From: an uncultured Bacteroides sp.
Lineage (GTDB): Bacteria; Bacteroidota; Bacteroidia; Bacteroidales; Bacteroidaceae
DNA: 64,000 nucleotides
Direction of reading: 5' to 3'
Assembly: GCF_963666545.1 (NCBI RefSeq)
Contig: NZ_OY762899.1
Span: forward strand, 1,240,001-1,304,000
Positions 37,001-44,678 of this stretch are shown one piece after another. The notes beneath the pieces are model-generated. The model saw only the letters and a list, made by a program, of their open reading frames with translations, was not told the origin of the DNA and did no database searches. Position 1 is the first letter of the stretch; each line of letters opens with the position of its first letter. The translations under genes and the position numbers were made by a program.

Positions 37001-38043
37001 AAATATCTGAGATCGTCTCTTGGGTAGAACTTCTCAAAATAAGTCCATTGATATGGATAATAATTCACCCCACCGAAATACGAGCCTATCCACATACCAT
37101 TTTCTTTGTCACGACAAAGAGAATATATGGCATTGTCCGACAATGCGTAGGAGTCATCCTGATTAGGTACTGTGAGATGAGTCACCTTATCATTTACCAG
37201 ATTGTAGATATATAATCCCGTTTCCGTACCAGCCCACAACTCATCATCCGACTTGAATTGCAACGTACGAACGTAGGCATTCAGCAGTCTTCGTGTTTTG
37301 CCATTTGTAAGGTTTATCTCAGTCAATCCATTCACAGAAGCGACATAAATGCAGTTATGAGGGCCATTGAGTTGCCAATTAATAATATCACCTTTGAATA
37401 TTTCGTTTCCATCCGCATCCTTGAAAGGAAGCAAAGCTGTTTTAAAGTTATCTTTCGTATAGTAAAGATTATCTCCATATAAAGCCAACCAGCAGGTATT
37501 TCCATTCAGCCAGAAACGAGTGACATTGGCTAAGGCTGAGTCATGCAGATAGTTCAGCATTTTTTTCCTGTTGTTCTTGTAGCAAAACAGACCTTGATTC
37601 TCTACCGATATCCAGATATTATTGTGTTCGTCACTCCCTATCATTGTCACAAAATCCTTGATACGAGTTCCTTTATCACTCAGTTGGTTGAAAGCAACAA
37701 AAGAATCTAACAGTGGATTATAAATAAAAACTCCTCCATCAGTTCCGATCCAAATATTTCCTTCATGGTCTTCATAAAGTGCAGTTATGAAGTTCTTACC
37801 TAAACCGGAATTTTCCTTTTTATAAACACGGAAAGATAGTCCATCGTATCTATTCAGTCCATCTTTCGTTCCAACCCACATAAATCCATTCTTATCTTGT
37901 AAAATCTGATATACGGTGTTCTGTGAAAGACCATTTCGGATATCTAACGTTTTGAAATAATAATGAATGGCATTTTGTGCATAAGAGGGCAATGCCACCA
38001 CTAAGCAAAAGCAAAAAAAAAGCCTTATAATATTTAGTCCCAT
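34090..38043 (-). CDS. Hybrid two-component system regulator (HTCS)
   Basis: 1317 residues from the ATG at 38043; the longer ORF begins with TTG at 38061 and lacks a proper signal start. After the signal peptide (1-23), about 14 two-component-regulator propeller repeats (GLSQNTVYQILQDKNGFMWVGT type) form the periplasmic sensor up to about 680, then a Y_Y_Y domain, a membrane segment (about 767-790), HisKA with H829 (VAHEIRTPL), HATPase, a receiver with D1120 (VISDIMMPEMDG) and an AraC-type DNA-binding end (FNTPSYFTKCFQKQFG). It senses a glycan fragment in the periplasm and activates the locus. The gap after GH2 is 24 bases. Confidence 0.97.
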   Translation of the reverse strand: MGLNIIRLFFCFCLVVALPSYAQNAIHYYFKTLDIRNGLSQNTVYQILQDKNGFMWVGTKDGLNRYDGLSFRVYKKENSGLGKNFITALYEDHEGNIWIGTDGGVFIYNPLLDSFVAFNQLSDKGTRIKDFVTMIGSDEHNNIWISVENQGLFCYKNNRKKMLNYLHDSALANVTRFWLNGNTCWLALYGDNLYYTKDNFKTALLPFKDADGNEIFKGDIINWQLNGPHNCIYVASVNGLTEINLTNGKTRRLLNAYVRTLQFKSDDELWAGTETGLYIYNLVNDKVTHLTVPNQDDSYALSDNAIYSLCRDKENGMWIGSYFGGVNYYPYQWTYFEKFYPRDDLRYFGRRIREICESNDGTLWIGTEDKGLFNYDPISGNVQPFEHPSIYKNIHGLCLDGDDLWVGTFSGGLNRVNLHTKQVKHYSKGEGENTMMANDAFTICKTTTGDIWIGTTSGLLRYNRATDDFTRIPQLKNMFTYDILEDFNGNLWFATFSNGVFCYNVRNRQWKNYLSNERDTSSLPYNKVIGIYEDSKKRLWFMTLGEGFCRYNPETDNFTRYDMSKGFPSNTIYKMIEDKQGNLWITTNDGLVCFNPSTDTKHVYTTANGLLSNQFNFQSGYRDKKGRIYLGSINGFIVFDPETFVENTFLPPVVITDFYLFNKRLSVDSPDSPLKKSITYLNEIELDANQNSFSIQVAALSYQAPEMNRLEYTLEGFDREWYTVGRNSVINYSNLPYGSYTLRIRGSNSDGKWNEAERTLNIRIRPPFYLSTWAYIIYVLLVLCSLAGIIVYFKQRTQQKHRKAMEMFEREKERELYTAKIDFFTNVAHEIRTPLTLIKSPLENVLTAKSVPDEIRDDLEIMDLNTNRLLDLVNQLLDFRKTETQGFQLDFVECNISEILQKTYRRFKPLARQRGLEFTVDSPETLYASVDKEALTKIISNLLSNAIKFSRTYIRIKLCVDNESLELSVCNDGCIVPLEMREEIFKPFIQYKAGILNSVSGTGIGLALTRSLAELHEGTLCMDDSLENNCFLLSLPLQHVETIMIELNNQALNEERSEGNGMELMTNQYRYTLLVVEDSLEMQAFVVKQLSSEYQVLTAENGVIALKVLEEHTVNLVISDIMMPEMDGLELCDYMKSELDYSHIPIILLTAKTTLQARIEGMKLGADAYIEKPFSVEYLKVCISNLLSNREKLQVSFLHSPFVQTNSMAMTKADEAFLKTLNEVVVVNMQNPDFCLDDMASLLNMSRSSLNRKIKGILDITPNDYIRLERLKKAAQLLKEGECKINEVCYMTGFNTPSYFTKCFQKQFGVLPKDFVK

Positions 38044-38067
38044 AAACTCACTCTTTTTCAAGAAGAA

Positions 38068-39885
38068 TTATTTTTTCAATGCGTTACAAATGCGTGTGTT
38101 TACTTCTCTGATTCGTTTTTCATCTAGTTTTATCACTTTACGATCATAAGTTATCAAACCGTTTACTTCCACTTCCACATCAGTAGTCTGTGTGTAGACA
38201 GCTGCCGAAAAGCCTCTGTCAATAAGTCGGTATAACATATTGGCATACTTCACATATTCATCCGTAGCCTCTTTTGAAGAGTTGAACTGAACATAGCCCC
38301 AATTACGGTTTGGCTCCCAAAGGTGATCTTTTAAAGCTAGACCAATACCTCCATATTCGCCGAGAACCGTTGCACGTTGGGCATCATACAAATACATTTC
38401 AGGAGCCGGGTAATTATGAAGATCGAGCATGTCTCCACATGTATAGTGATTTCCTCCGCTTGCAGGATTTACCAAACGCGTCGGGTCATATTGTTTAGTC
38501 CATTCAGCTATTTCAACTGTATTGAATTGCCCCCAAGCCTCATTAAATGGGACCCAAGCAGCAATGCAAGGATATGAGTAAAGGCAATCTATTATTTCTT
38601 TCCATTCTTTGCGATAGTTGGTCTCCGAGACCGAAGAACGTTTCATTTCAATGCCATCGAAATATTTGCGGTTTTGCCATTGAGGATTGCTGTCGCCACT
38701 AGGCATATCTTGCCATACAATAATTCCAAGCCTGTCACAATATGTATACCAACGGGCCGGCTCTATCTTAATGTGTTTGCGAATCATATTGAAACCGAAA
38801 TCCTTTGTTTTTTGTATATCATACAGTAAAGCTTCATCTATGGGGGCAGTATATAAACCATCAGGCCACCAACCCTGATCAAGAGGACCAAATTGAAACA
38901 ATGCCTTGTTGTTCAGCTCCAAACGCACAATGCCATTTGTATCGCGACGGGTAGAAAATTTGCGCATAGCAGCATAGCTATTCACCTTATCTACAATTTT
39001 GCCATCGCTCTTCAGGATCACTTTCAATGTATAAAGGAAAGGGGAGTCCGGACTCCACAGTTTAGTATCCTCAGGCATAGCTACTTCTACAGGTTGCAAA
39101 TTAATGCTCTTACCACTGGCTATCAATTGATTGCCGGCAAAAACATTTACTTCTATAATGTCAGAAGGGTTGTTCTTGGTCAAAGCTGCTTTTACAGTCA
39201 GCAGTCGGTGATCAATATCAGGAGTAATACTAAGATCTTCAATATGTTTCACGGCAACAGGTTCCAGCCATACCGTTTGCCAAATGCCTGTTACGGGAGT
39301 ATACCAGATACCTTCGGGATTGCTAACTTGTTTGCCACGTGGCTGAAAACCTTTATCCGTAGGATCCCAGACTTTTACAACAAGGCGGTTATTGCCCTTT
39401 GCACAAAGGGCAGTTGTGATATTGAAAGAAAATGGAGTAAAGCCTCCGGTGTGGCTTCCTACTTTGATGCCATTCACCCAAACGTCTGTTTTCCAATCAA
39501 CAGCTCCAAAATGCAGTAATACTTGTTTTCCTTTCCAAGCTTTAGGAATTTCAAAACTACGTTGATAAATCAATTCCTGCTTTTCACTCACTCTCTTCCC
39601 TACTCCGGATAAAGAAGATTCCACTGCAAAAGGAACAAGTATATTGTCTTTAAATTCCTCAGGAATACGCTCGCCCTTTCCAATAATAGCAAAATGCCAC
39701 AAGCCATTCAAGTTTTTCCAGTCGCTTCGTTCCATAATGGGACGAGGATATTCAGGCAGCACACTGAGGGTATCTATTTTGGAGGCCCATTCTGTTTTAA
39801 TTTTGTCTCCTATCGGCATCCATTGTGCCGAGCTTTCAATGGCAAGTAACGGCAACAATAGCGATATAATGATTGCTCTTCTCAT
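38068..39885 (-). CDS. Glycoside hydrolase family 2 enzyme
   Basis: 605 residues with signal peptide (1-20). The order is sugar-binding domain (RSDWKNLNGLWHF onward, about 50-210), immunoglobulin-like domain (about 212-310), then a TIM barrel with acid/base E449 (PFNEAWG) and nucleophile E510 (VLGEYGG). The length is short for GH2, with no extra C-terminal modules. Beta-galactosidase, beta-glucuronidase or related exo-activity is possible; the exact one cannot be fixed. It is encoded upstream of, and probably co-transcribed with, the HTCS gene rather than with susC. Confidence 0.93.
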   Translation of the reverse strand: MRRAIIISLLLPLLAIESSAQWMPIGDKIKTEWASKIDTLSVLPEYPRPIMERSDWKNLNGLWHFAIIGKGERIPEEFKDNILVPFAVESSLSGVGKRVSEKQELIYQRSFEIPKAWKGKQVLLHFGAVDWKTDVWVNGIKVGSHTGGFTPFSFNITTALCAKGNNRLVVKVWDPTDKGFQPRGKQVSNPEGIWYTPVTGIWQTVWLEPVAVKHIEDLSITPDIDHRLLTVKAALTKNNPSDIIEVNVFAGNQLIASGKSINLQPVEVAMPEDTKLWSPDSPFLYTLKVILKSDGKIVDKVNSYAAMRKFSTRRDTNGIVRLELNNKALFQFGPLDQGWWPDGLYTAPIDEALLYDIQKTKDFGFNMIRKHIKIEPARWYTYCDRLGIIVWQDMPSGDSNPQWQNRKYFDGIEMKRSSVSETNYRKEWKEIIDCLYSYPCIAAWVPFNEAWGQFNTVEIAEWTKQYDPTRLVNPASGGNHYTCGDMLDLHNYPAPEMYLYDAQRATVLGEYGGIGLALKDHLWEPNRNWGYVQFNSSKEATDEYVKYANMLYRLIDRGFSAAVYTQTTDVEVEVNGLITYDRKVIKLDEKRIREVNTRICNALKK

Positions 39886-39917
39886 AGTATTATGACTTTT
39901 ATTAGTTTCAGAGAGAG

Positions 39918-39925
39918 CAAAGATA
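39918..39925 (-). promoter_or_regulatory. -7 box of the GH2-HTCS unit
   Basis: TATCTTTG on the leftward strand, 33-40 bases before the GH2 ATG. No -33 element was recognised. The rest of the 173-base gap (39886-40058) shows nothing else. Confidence 0.4.
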
Positions 39926-40058
39926 AGTCTATTCAGAAAAATAAAATAGAACTTTTAAACCAATAAATAGAATTTTAGAAGAGTATTTCATGATAAACCG
40001 TGGCATAACGAAATAAGTAAAACCACTTCATTGCACATACGCTCCATATCAACATCAA

Positions 40059-40122
40059 TTACCTCAATCGCAATCTATCGCCCACTTCAGGCACATAATC
40101 CGGTTCTTTACGGTTCATCTTA
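40059..40122 (-). repeat. Right copy of the LysM 3'-end direct repeat
   Basis: This is the 3' end of the intact LysM-glucosaminidase gene. It matches 22404-22467 in the same orientation with 59 of 64 identical bases; a few more bases match beyond the stop (AACATCA on both sides). Between the copies lies the polysaccharide locus, about 17.6 kb, and nothing else. Confidence 0.85.
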
Positions 40123-40982
40123 TATAGATTCTTCAAACGAATGCCATATTTTTGAGAAATGGTATGCATGGAATCACCATCTCTTACCACATGTACCACA
40201 TAAGCCTTAGCTGCCTTCTTGTTTTTAGCATGAAGATAGATAATGTCTCCGTCGGTTATCGTATAATCTTTTTGCAAATCGTTATACTTCACAAGCTTTC
40301 TACTACTAATATCAAACTCTTTTGATAGACTTTCAAAAGTATCGCCTCTACGAGCTATGACATAAGCCAAATCGTTGGCCAAGTAAACTTGATGAGAATT
40401 AAAAGTAATATATTCCTCTTTTTTATGAGCAGATCTGCCATGATGACGTTCAGTATCATATTTGTATAGTTCATAATCTTCTATTATAGTAATTAACCGA
40501 TTAGCATACGACGGATCTGTGGCATAACCGGCCTGTTTCAATCCTCGGGCCCAAGCTTTATAATCGGTTATATCCAAACGGAACAAAAAAGCATAACGTG
40601 CTCCCTTTCTCAAAAACAACGAATGATCTTCGTACGAATCAACAGGATCGTCATAAGCACGAAAGCACTCTTGTCGCGCATCATCATCGTGCCTCACCGT
40701 AGGCCCGCGCCAGTTACCACACTTAATGCCAAAATGATTATTACTCTTACGAGCCAATTCGCTATATCCGGCCCCACTCTCAAGCAATCCTTGTGCCAAA
40801 GTGATGCTAGCAGGAATCTTATGAATCTTCATTTGCTCCACAGCAAGTGAATTATATCTGTCAATATACTCTGTATAACGTTGATTTCTTCGTTGCGCCT
40901 GCGCACTAGTGAAAGCAAAAGCAGACAAAAGGGTAAAAAGTATAATACTTATATACTGTTTCCGATACATTTGGTTGGCCAT
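40059..40982 (-). CDS. Secreted N-acetylglucosaminidase-family peptidoglycan hydrolase with two LysM domains
   Basis: 307 residues. Signal peptide (about 1-29), a FlgJ/LytG-like glucosaminidase domain (about 35-180) with ITLAQGLLESGAGYSELARKSNNHFGIKC (catalytic Glu in LLESG) and GYATDPSYANRLI, then LysM-type repeats (about 210-252 and 262-306). It cleaves peptidoglycan glycan strands and is held there by LysM. The start could be Met1 or Met5. Its 3' end is duplicated at 22404-22467, so it was probably next to the export operon before the polysaccharide locus arrived. It is divergent from cytidine deaminase. Confidence 0.93.
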   Translation of the reverse strand: MANQMYRKQYISIILFTLLSAFAFTSAQAQRRNQRYTEYIDRYNSLAVEQMKIHKIPASITLAQGLLESGAGYSELARKSNNHFGIKCGNWRGPTVRHDDDARQECFRAYDDPVDSYEDHSLFLRKGARYAFLFRLDITDYKAWARGLKQAGYATDPSYANRLITIIEDYELYKYDTERHHGRSAHKKEEYITFNSHQVYLANDLAYVIARRGDTFESLSKEFDISSRKLVKYNDLQKDYTITDGDIIYLHAKNKKAAKAYVVHVVRDGDSMHTISQKYGIRLKNLYKMNRKEPDYVPEVGDRLRLR

Positions 40983-41049
40983 TCATTGGGGTTATTGGTA
41001 ATCAAGCTACAAAAATCATAAAAATTATCCGGATTATCAATCTCTTTGC

Positions 41050-41057
41050 TAACTTTG
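41050..41057 (+). promoter_or_regulatory. -7 box of cytidine deaminase
   Basis: TAACTTTG matches TAnnTTTG, 30-37 bases before the ATG at 41087. A -33 TTTG at the right distance is not obvious. Confidence 0.45.
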
Positions 41058-41086
41058 TCACCCCAACTCTAAAAACAGAACGAATT

Positions 41087-41563
41087 ATGAAAGAGCTCAC
41101 TATCACCGCCGTACTTAAAGTATATCAATACGATGAACTCTCGGAAATAGATCATGCTTTGGTTTGTGCAGCCATGGATGCCACTACTCGAAGCTATGCA
41201 CCTTACTCTCATTTTAGGGTTGGAGCTGCTGCCCGATTGGCCAACGGAGTAATGATAACCGGAACCAACCAAGAGAATGCTGCTTATCCTTCAGGGCTTT
41301 GTGCAGAACGTACTACCTTATTCTACGCCAACTCGCAATATCCCGATCAGGCAGTGACTACGCTTGCCATTGCTGCTCGCACTGAAACAGATTTTATCTC
41401 ATCTCCTATTCCTCCTTGTGGCGCTTGTCGGCAAGTGATACTCGAAACGGAGAAGCGTTACAAACAACCCATTCGCATTCTGCTTTATGGCAGGGAAGCT
41501 ATCTACGAAGTAAAAAGTATTAAAGATTTGCTTCCCCTGTCATTTGATGGATCAGAGCTTTAA
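41087..41563 (+). CDS. cdd: Cytidine deaminase
   Basis: 158 residues, the small homotetrameric type. Motifs: SYAPYSHFRVGAA (39-51), NQENAAYPSGLCAERT with the proton-shuttling Glu and first zinc Cys, and PPCGACRQ with the two further zinc Cys. It deaminates cytidine and deoxycytidine to uridine and deoxyuridine in pyrimidine salvage. It overlaps the convergent serpin gene by 4 bases at the 3' end. Confidence 0.96.
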   Translation: MKELTITAVLKVYQYDELSEIDHALVCAAMDATTRSYAPYSHFRVGAAARLANGVMITGTNQENAAYPSGLCAERTTLFYANSQYPDQAVTTLAIAARTETDFISSPIPPCGACRQVILETEKRYKQPIRILLYGREAIYEVKSIKDLLPLSFDGSEL

Positions 41564-42801
41564 AAATTATCCACCTTTCCGATAAATAAGATTGTACCCG
41601 TGCTATTTTCACGTATGGCATAGATAAATGGTTGGTCAACAAAGAAGTCAATCGTTGATTCCGGTCCTGCAGTTGTAAGATCACCAACAACAACCGTGGT
41701 TGCTGCTGCTTCTGTTCCCTCTTCATTAACTTCCACAAATGTTTTGTGAACAACTTGCGATATGTAAAGTGTCCCCAATGCTGAGCTACACATTTTACTA
41801 AAGTTGGCTGTAAGCGGATTAAACGCCTGCTTCATGCCCATGGCGGGTAATATCTCTTTATGCATATCATAAGCATATTCGCCTTTAAAGCGTGGAAGTC
41901 TCACCACTACCTTATGGCTATTCAATCCCTTCAACATTGTATTCCATGAATCAGCTGTCAGAGTCGGAAGCAGATCGCTCAGTTTTTTTTCATTGTTGGG
42001 CAATAAAATGACCATACTGAATGCCTTATTCCCATACGGCAGACTTAAACAACGCCAATTTTCATCATCCGTATATCCGAAGTGACTCTCCTGAATCATC
42101 ATCTTAACAATCGGCCTTTTCCCATCCACATTGGAAAAAAGAGCATCAACTGTGTTCTTAGCATCAAACTTTTCACGCCATTTACCTTTAAAATACAATG
42201 CATTAACCAAAGCAAATTTAGCATCGGGACTTAACTGATCCAACGCCTTCGTAATTTTCCCCTTCGTCTTTTCACTGCACCAGGTGTTTATCTTTTCAAG
42301 AGCCGTAGGAGACAAAAAGTCAACTTCTTCTACTGCTGCATTATAATTACTCTGATTTACCTCGATAAATGATCTCTCCAATGGCAAGTCCTTAGTCGTC
42401 CAGATGGAGTTGGCTATCAGTAGTTCAGTTGTAGGATCAGCTTTCAACAAGGCTTCGCTCAACGATTTTGAATACTCATTAATCTCGCTCGGAGTGTATC
42501 CTTCATTGCCTAACATTTGCTGCATTTCACTCTTTGTTGTGCCATCAGCCCCGTTCCATGTCATACTCAACGCCATGTTGACACTCAGAGGGGAAACCAA
42601 CACATTACCGTCCGATTTTTCAACCGTCGTTTTAAAAAGATTGATAGCAAATAGATTGTTTGTGTTCATCTTGCTGTCAAAGTCCGATTTCAGAACAATA
42701 GGCTTAGCATCAGGAACTTCTTTGGGTTTTGAGTCATCTGATGAACAAGACATAGCCCATAGCAACGGGCTGACTAGCATAAGTTTTAAAAAGTTTTTCA
42801 T
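41560..42801 (-). CDS. Serpin-family protease inhibitor, lipoprotein
   Basis: 413 residues. Lipoprotein signal with lipobox ending at Cys19 (WAMSC). The serpin fold is clear: NVLVSPLSVNMALSMTWNGADGTT, LVNALYFKGKWREKFD and the end FIYAIRENSTGTILFIGKV. The reactive-loop hinge EEGTEAAAT (360-368) has small residues throughout, the pattern of an inhibitory serpin; the loop then runs TVVVGDLTTAGPESTIDF. Surface-anchored gut bacterial serpins may block host or competitor serine proteases; the target protease is unknown. It is convergent with cdd and begins the accessory patch. Confidence 0.94.
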   Translation of the reverse strand: MKNFLKLMLVSPLLWAMSCSSDDSKPKEVPDAKPIVLKSDFDSKMNTNNLFAINLFKTTVEKSDGNVLVSPLSVNMALSMTWNGADGTTKSEMQQMLGNEGYTPSEINEYSKSLSEALLKADPTTELLIANSIWTTKDLPLERSFIEVNQSNYNAAVEEVDFLSPTALEKINTWCSEKTKGKITKALDQLSPDAKFALVNALYFKGKWREKFDAKNTVDALFSNVDGKRPIVKMMIQESHFGYTDDENWRCLSLPYGNKAFSMVILLPNNEKKLSDLLPTLTADSWNTMLKGLNSHKVVVRLPRFKGEYAYDMHKEILPAMGMKQAFNPLTANFSKMCSSALGTLYISQVVHKTFVEVNEEGTEAAATTVVVGDLTTAGPESTIDFFVDQPFIYAIRENSTGTILFIGKVDNF

Positions 42802-42874
42802 ACGTCATTAATTTTTAAGAAGTCTAGCAATAACATATTACGTAAATACAAAAAAAGTAAAAATACTGCATTCA

Positions 42875-42998
42875 GAATAATAATAATTGAAATTAATTGA
42901 TTAAGCCTCTCGATTATTATTTATACTTAAAACTTTTGCTATATTTTCCAAGAGTTTTAAGTATGATTAAACAAGGACTTAAGCATTTATACATTCGA
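42875..42998 (+). pseudogene. Internally deleted remnant of a DUF4143-ATPase unit
   Basis: The left part repeats the region upstream of the ATPase gene at 46241: the 38-base palindromic block (42925-42962) corresponds to 46193-46230, and ATGATTAAA follows in both. The remnant then jumps to GGACTTAAGCATTTATACAT, which matches the 3' end of the ATPase gene (47405-47428) with one mismatch over 24 bases. About 1.1 kb of coding sequence is missing. It ends about 85 bases before the beta-lactamase ATG. Confidence 0.8.
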
Positions 42999-43058
42999 AT
43001 TCACATAGAGTCTCTCTGTTTTTTATCTATCATTGATAATTGGTAATTGATAAATTGA

Positions 43059-43066
43059 TATCTTTG
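43059..43066 (+). promoter_or_regulatory. -7 box of the metallo-beta-lactamase gene
   Basis: TATCTTTG, 20-27 bases before the ATG. A possible -33 element is TTGA at 43033-43036, at 22 bases, so slightly far. The promoter lies outside the DUF4143 remnant and no insertion sequence is present upstream. Confidence 0.5.
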
Positions 43067-43085
43067 AAGACTAATTACAAATAGC

Positions 43086-43844
43086 ATGAAACGTCAATAC
43101 TTATTATTAATAGCTTTCTTATCGGTATTCTCTTTAAGCTTAAGTGCTCAGAACGAAGAGATATTTAAGAAAATAACGATAGCTCCGGGCATAGAGGTAG
43201 TCAAACTATCAAGTAAGGCTTACTTTTATGTATCTTATGATGATATGGGAAGTTTTGGTATAGTGCCGTGCAACGGACTCATTTTGATTAATAATGGTGA
43301 GGCGGCTTTGCTCGATACGCCGGCCAACGATGAACGAACTGCCATGCTTATGGACTGGATTGAACAAGGATTGCAGGCCAAACTGACTACATTCATTCCC
43401 AACCATTGGCATGGCGATTGCTTGGGTGGACTCTCTTATTTGCAGAAAAAAGGAGTGAAATCGTATGCCAACCAAATGACAATTGATTTAACACGCGAAA
43501 AGAAATTACCCGTACCCGATTATGGGTTCACTGATTCATTGACCGTGAAGCTGGGTGATATGGATTTGTGTTGTTATTATCCGGGCGGCGGACACTCTAC
43601 AGACAACATTGTGGTGTGGATTCCTTCCGAGAAAATTCTTTTTGGAGGGTGCATGGTGAAAGAGGTTGCTGCCACCGGATTAGGAAACTTATCGGATGCA
43701 GCAGTGAACGAGTGGCCTTCAACCATTGATAAAGTAATCAATAAATATCCCGATGCACGTATTGTTATACCCGGGCACGGTGCAATAGGTGGCAGGGAAT
43801 TATTATTGCACACGCGGGAGATGCTTGAGAAGAAGAATAAATAA
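43086..43844 (+). CDS. Subclass B1 metallo-beta-lactamase, CcrA/CfiA-like
   Basis: 252 residues with signal peptide (about 1-21), so periplasmic. All B1 zinc ligands are present: H107, H109 and D111 in NHWHGD, H170 in GGGHSTD, C189 in FGGCM and H231 in PGHG. TTFIPNHWHGDC, SYANQMTIDL, LPVP-x-x-GFTDSLTV and GNLSDA are close to the Bacteroides CcrA/CfiA carbapenemase as remembered. Lys192 and the loop Asn201 typical of B1 enzymes are in place. It should hydrolyse beta-lactams, probably including carbapenems, but the level of expression and the activity are not readable from sequence. Confidence 0.93.
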   Translation: MKRQYLLLIAFLSVFSLSLSAQNEEIFKKITIAPGIEVVKLSSKAYFYVSYDDMGSFGIVPCNGLILINNGEAALLDTPANDERTAMLMDWIEQGLQAKLTTFIPNHWHGDCLGGLSYLQKKGVKSYANQMTIDLTREKKLPVPDYGFTDSLTVKLGDMDLCCYYPGGGHSTDNIVVWIPSEKILFGGCMVKEVAATGLGNLSDAAVNEWPSTIDKVINKYPDARIVIPGHGAIGGRELLLHTREMLEKKNK

Positions 43845-43880
43845 GTAATGACATATTTAAAATACGCTATTACTTATTTA
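43834..43880. terminator. AT-rich bidirectional hairpin after the beta-lactamase
   Basis: A 14-bp perfect inverted repeat (AATAAATAAGTAAT at 43834-43847 and its complement at 43867-43880) with a 19-base loop spans the beta-lactamase stop and lies between convergent genes. No long T-run follows, so termination strength is uncertain. Confidence 0.55.
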
Positions 43881-43904
43881 TTCTATTTATCGTGTAACTA
43901 AATG

Positions 43905-44504
43905 CTATTTCGGAGAAAGTCCGTTTTTAAAAAACTGATAATTCTCTTCAATTATTTCCGGAGTATCTGCTTCTAATGCATATAGAATTTCACGGCAAAA
44001 CTCCAATGGAGCAGCTCCGTTGGCAGTAACAATATTCCCGTCTCTTACGGCTTGATCGTTGATATAATTGGCTTCACCTGTATATTTATTACCTGCATAC
44101 TGCTTTATGTAATCAAGACCATTGCTTGTATGCTTTACATTATTGAGGTATCCGTTCATACCGAGAAATACCGAAGCGTTACATATTCCGGCAACCAATT
44201 TATTCTCTTTTACTGCTTTCTCAACAAGCGAAACGATTTGCCCGGCTTCTGGTGAGAACCAACTCATGCCGCCAATCAATATCAAACCGGCATAATCTGT
44301 CGGCATATCACTCAAATCATAATCAGGCAATACGTTGAATCCACCTATCGACACAACGGGAGCTTTAGTGACAGACAAAGTCTTTACAGTATAGTTAATT
44401 GGACTTCCGGGTTTAGCTCCCTGATTCAAACTGGCTGCAATATAGGCTCCTTCCCAGTCTGCAAACTCGTTTAAAAGTACAAAAATGATTTCTTTCTTAT
44501 TCAT
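43905..44504 (-). CDS. DJ-1/PfpI family protein
   Basis: 199 residues. The class-I glutamine-amidotransferase-like fold shows the nucleophile elbow AGICNAS with C108 and a conserved acidic residue near the N-terminus (E18 in DWEGA). The family includes glyoxalase-type deglycases, chaperones and peptidase-like proteins; the reaction here cannot be fixed. LPDYDLSDMPTDYAGLILIGG is also typical. It sits in the accessory patch and may be followed on the same strand by a hydrolase remnant upstream. Confidence 0.9.
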   Translation of the reverse strand: MNKKEIIFVLLNEFADWEGAYIAASLNQGAKPGSPINYTVKTLSVTKAPVVSIGGFNVLPDYDLSDMPTDYAGLILIGGMSWFSPEAGQIVSLVEKAVKENKLVAGICNASVFLGMNGYLNNVKHTSNGLDYIKQYAGNKYTGEANYINDQAVRDGNIVTANGAAPLEFCREILYALEADTPEIIEENYQFFKNGLSPK

Positions 44505-44514
44505 TGTATTTTTT

Positions 44515-44673
44515 TTATTGTATTTTTTCTAACCAATTATTCAGATAATCCAATTGTTCTTTCGTATGGAAATAATGCTCTCCATCCGGCATAACATCCA
44601 CAATGCAATTATTTCTACTAGCAAACGAATCGAGAAATACTTTCACCTGTGTAATTGAAATGTAGCATGTTTT
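44515..44673 (-). pseudogene. C-terminal remnant of an alpha/beta-hydrolase-like gene
   Basis: The frame reads QVKVFLDSFASRNN, then DVMPDGEHYFHTKEQLDYL and NNWLEKIQ before a TAA at 44517-44515, with an in-frame TAG at 44676-44674 and no start codon. The pattern D-G-E-H-Y-F-H near the end of a short helix resembles the catalytic-His end of small alpha/beta hydrolases. Only about 50 codons remain, squeezed between the methyltransferase and the DJ-1 gene. Confidence 0.55.
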
Positions 44674-44678
44674 CTATT

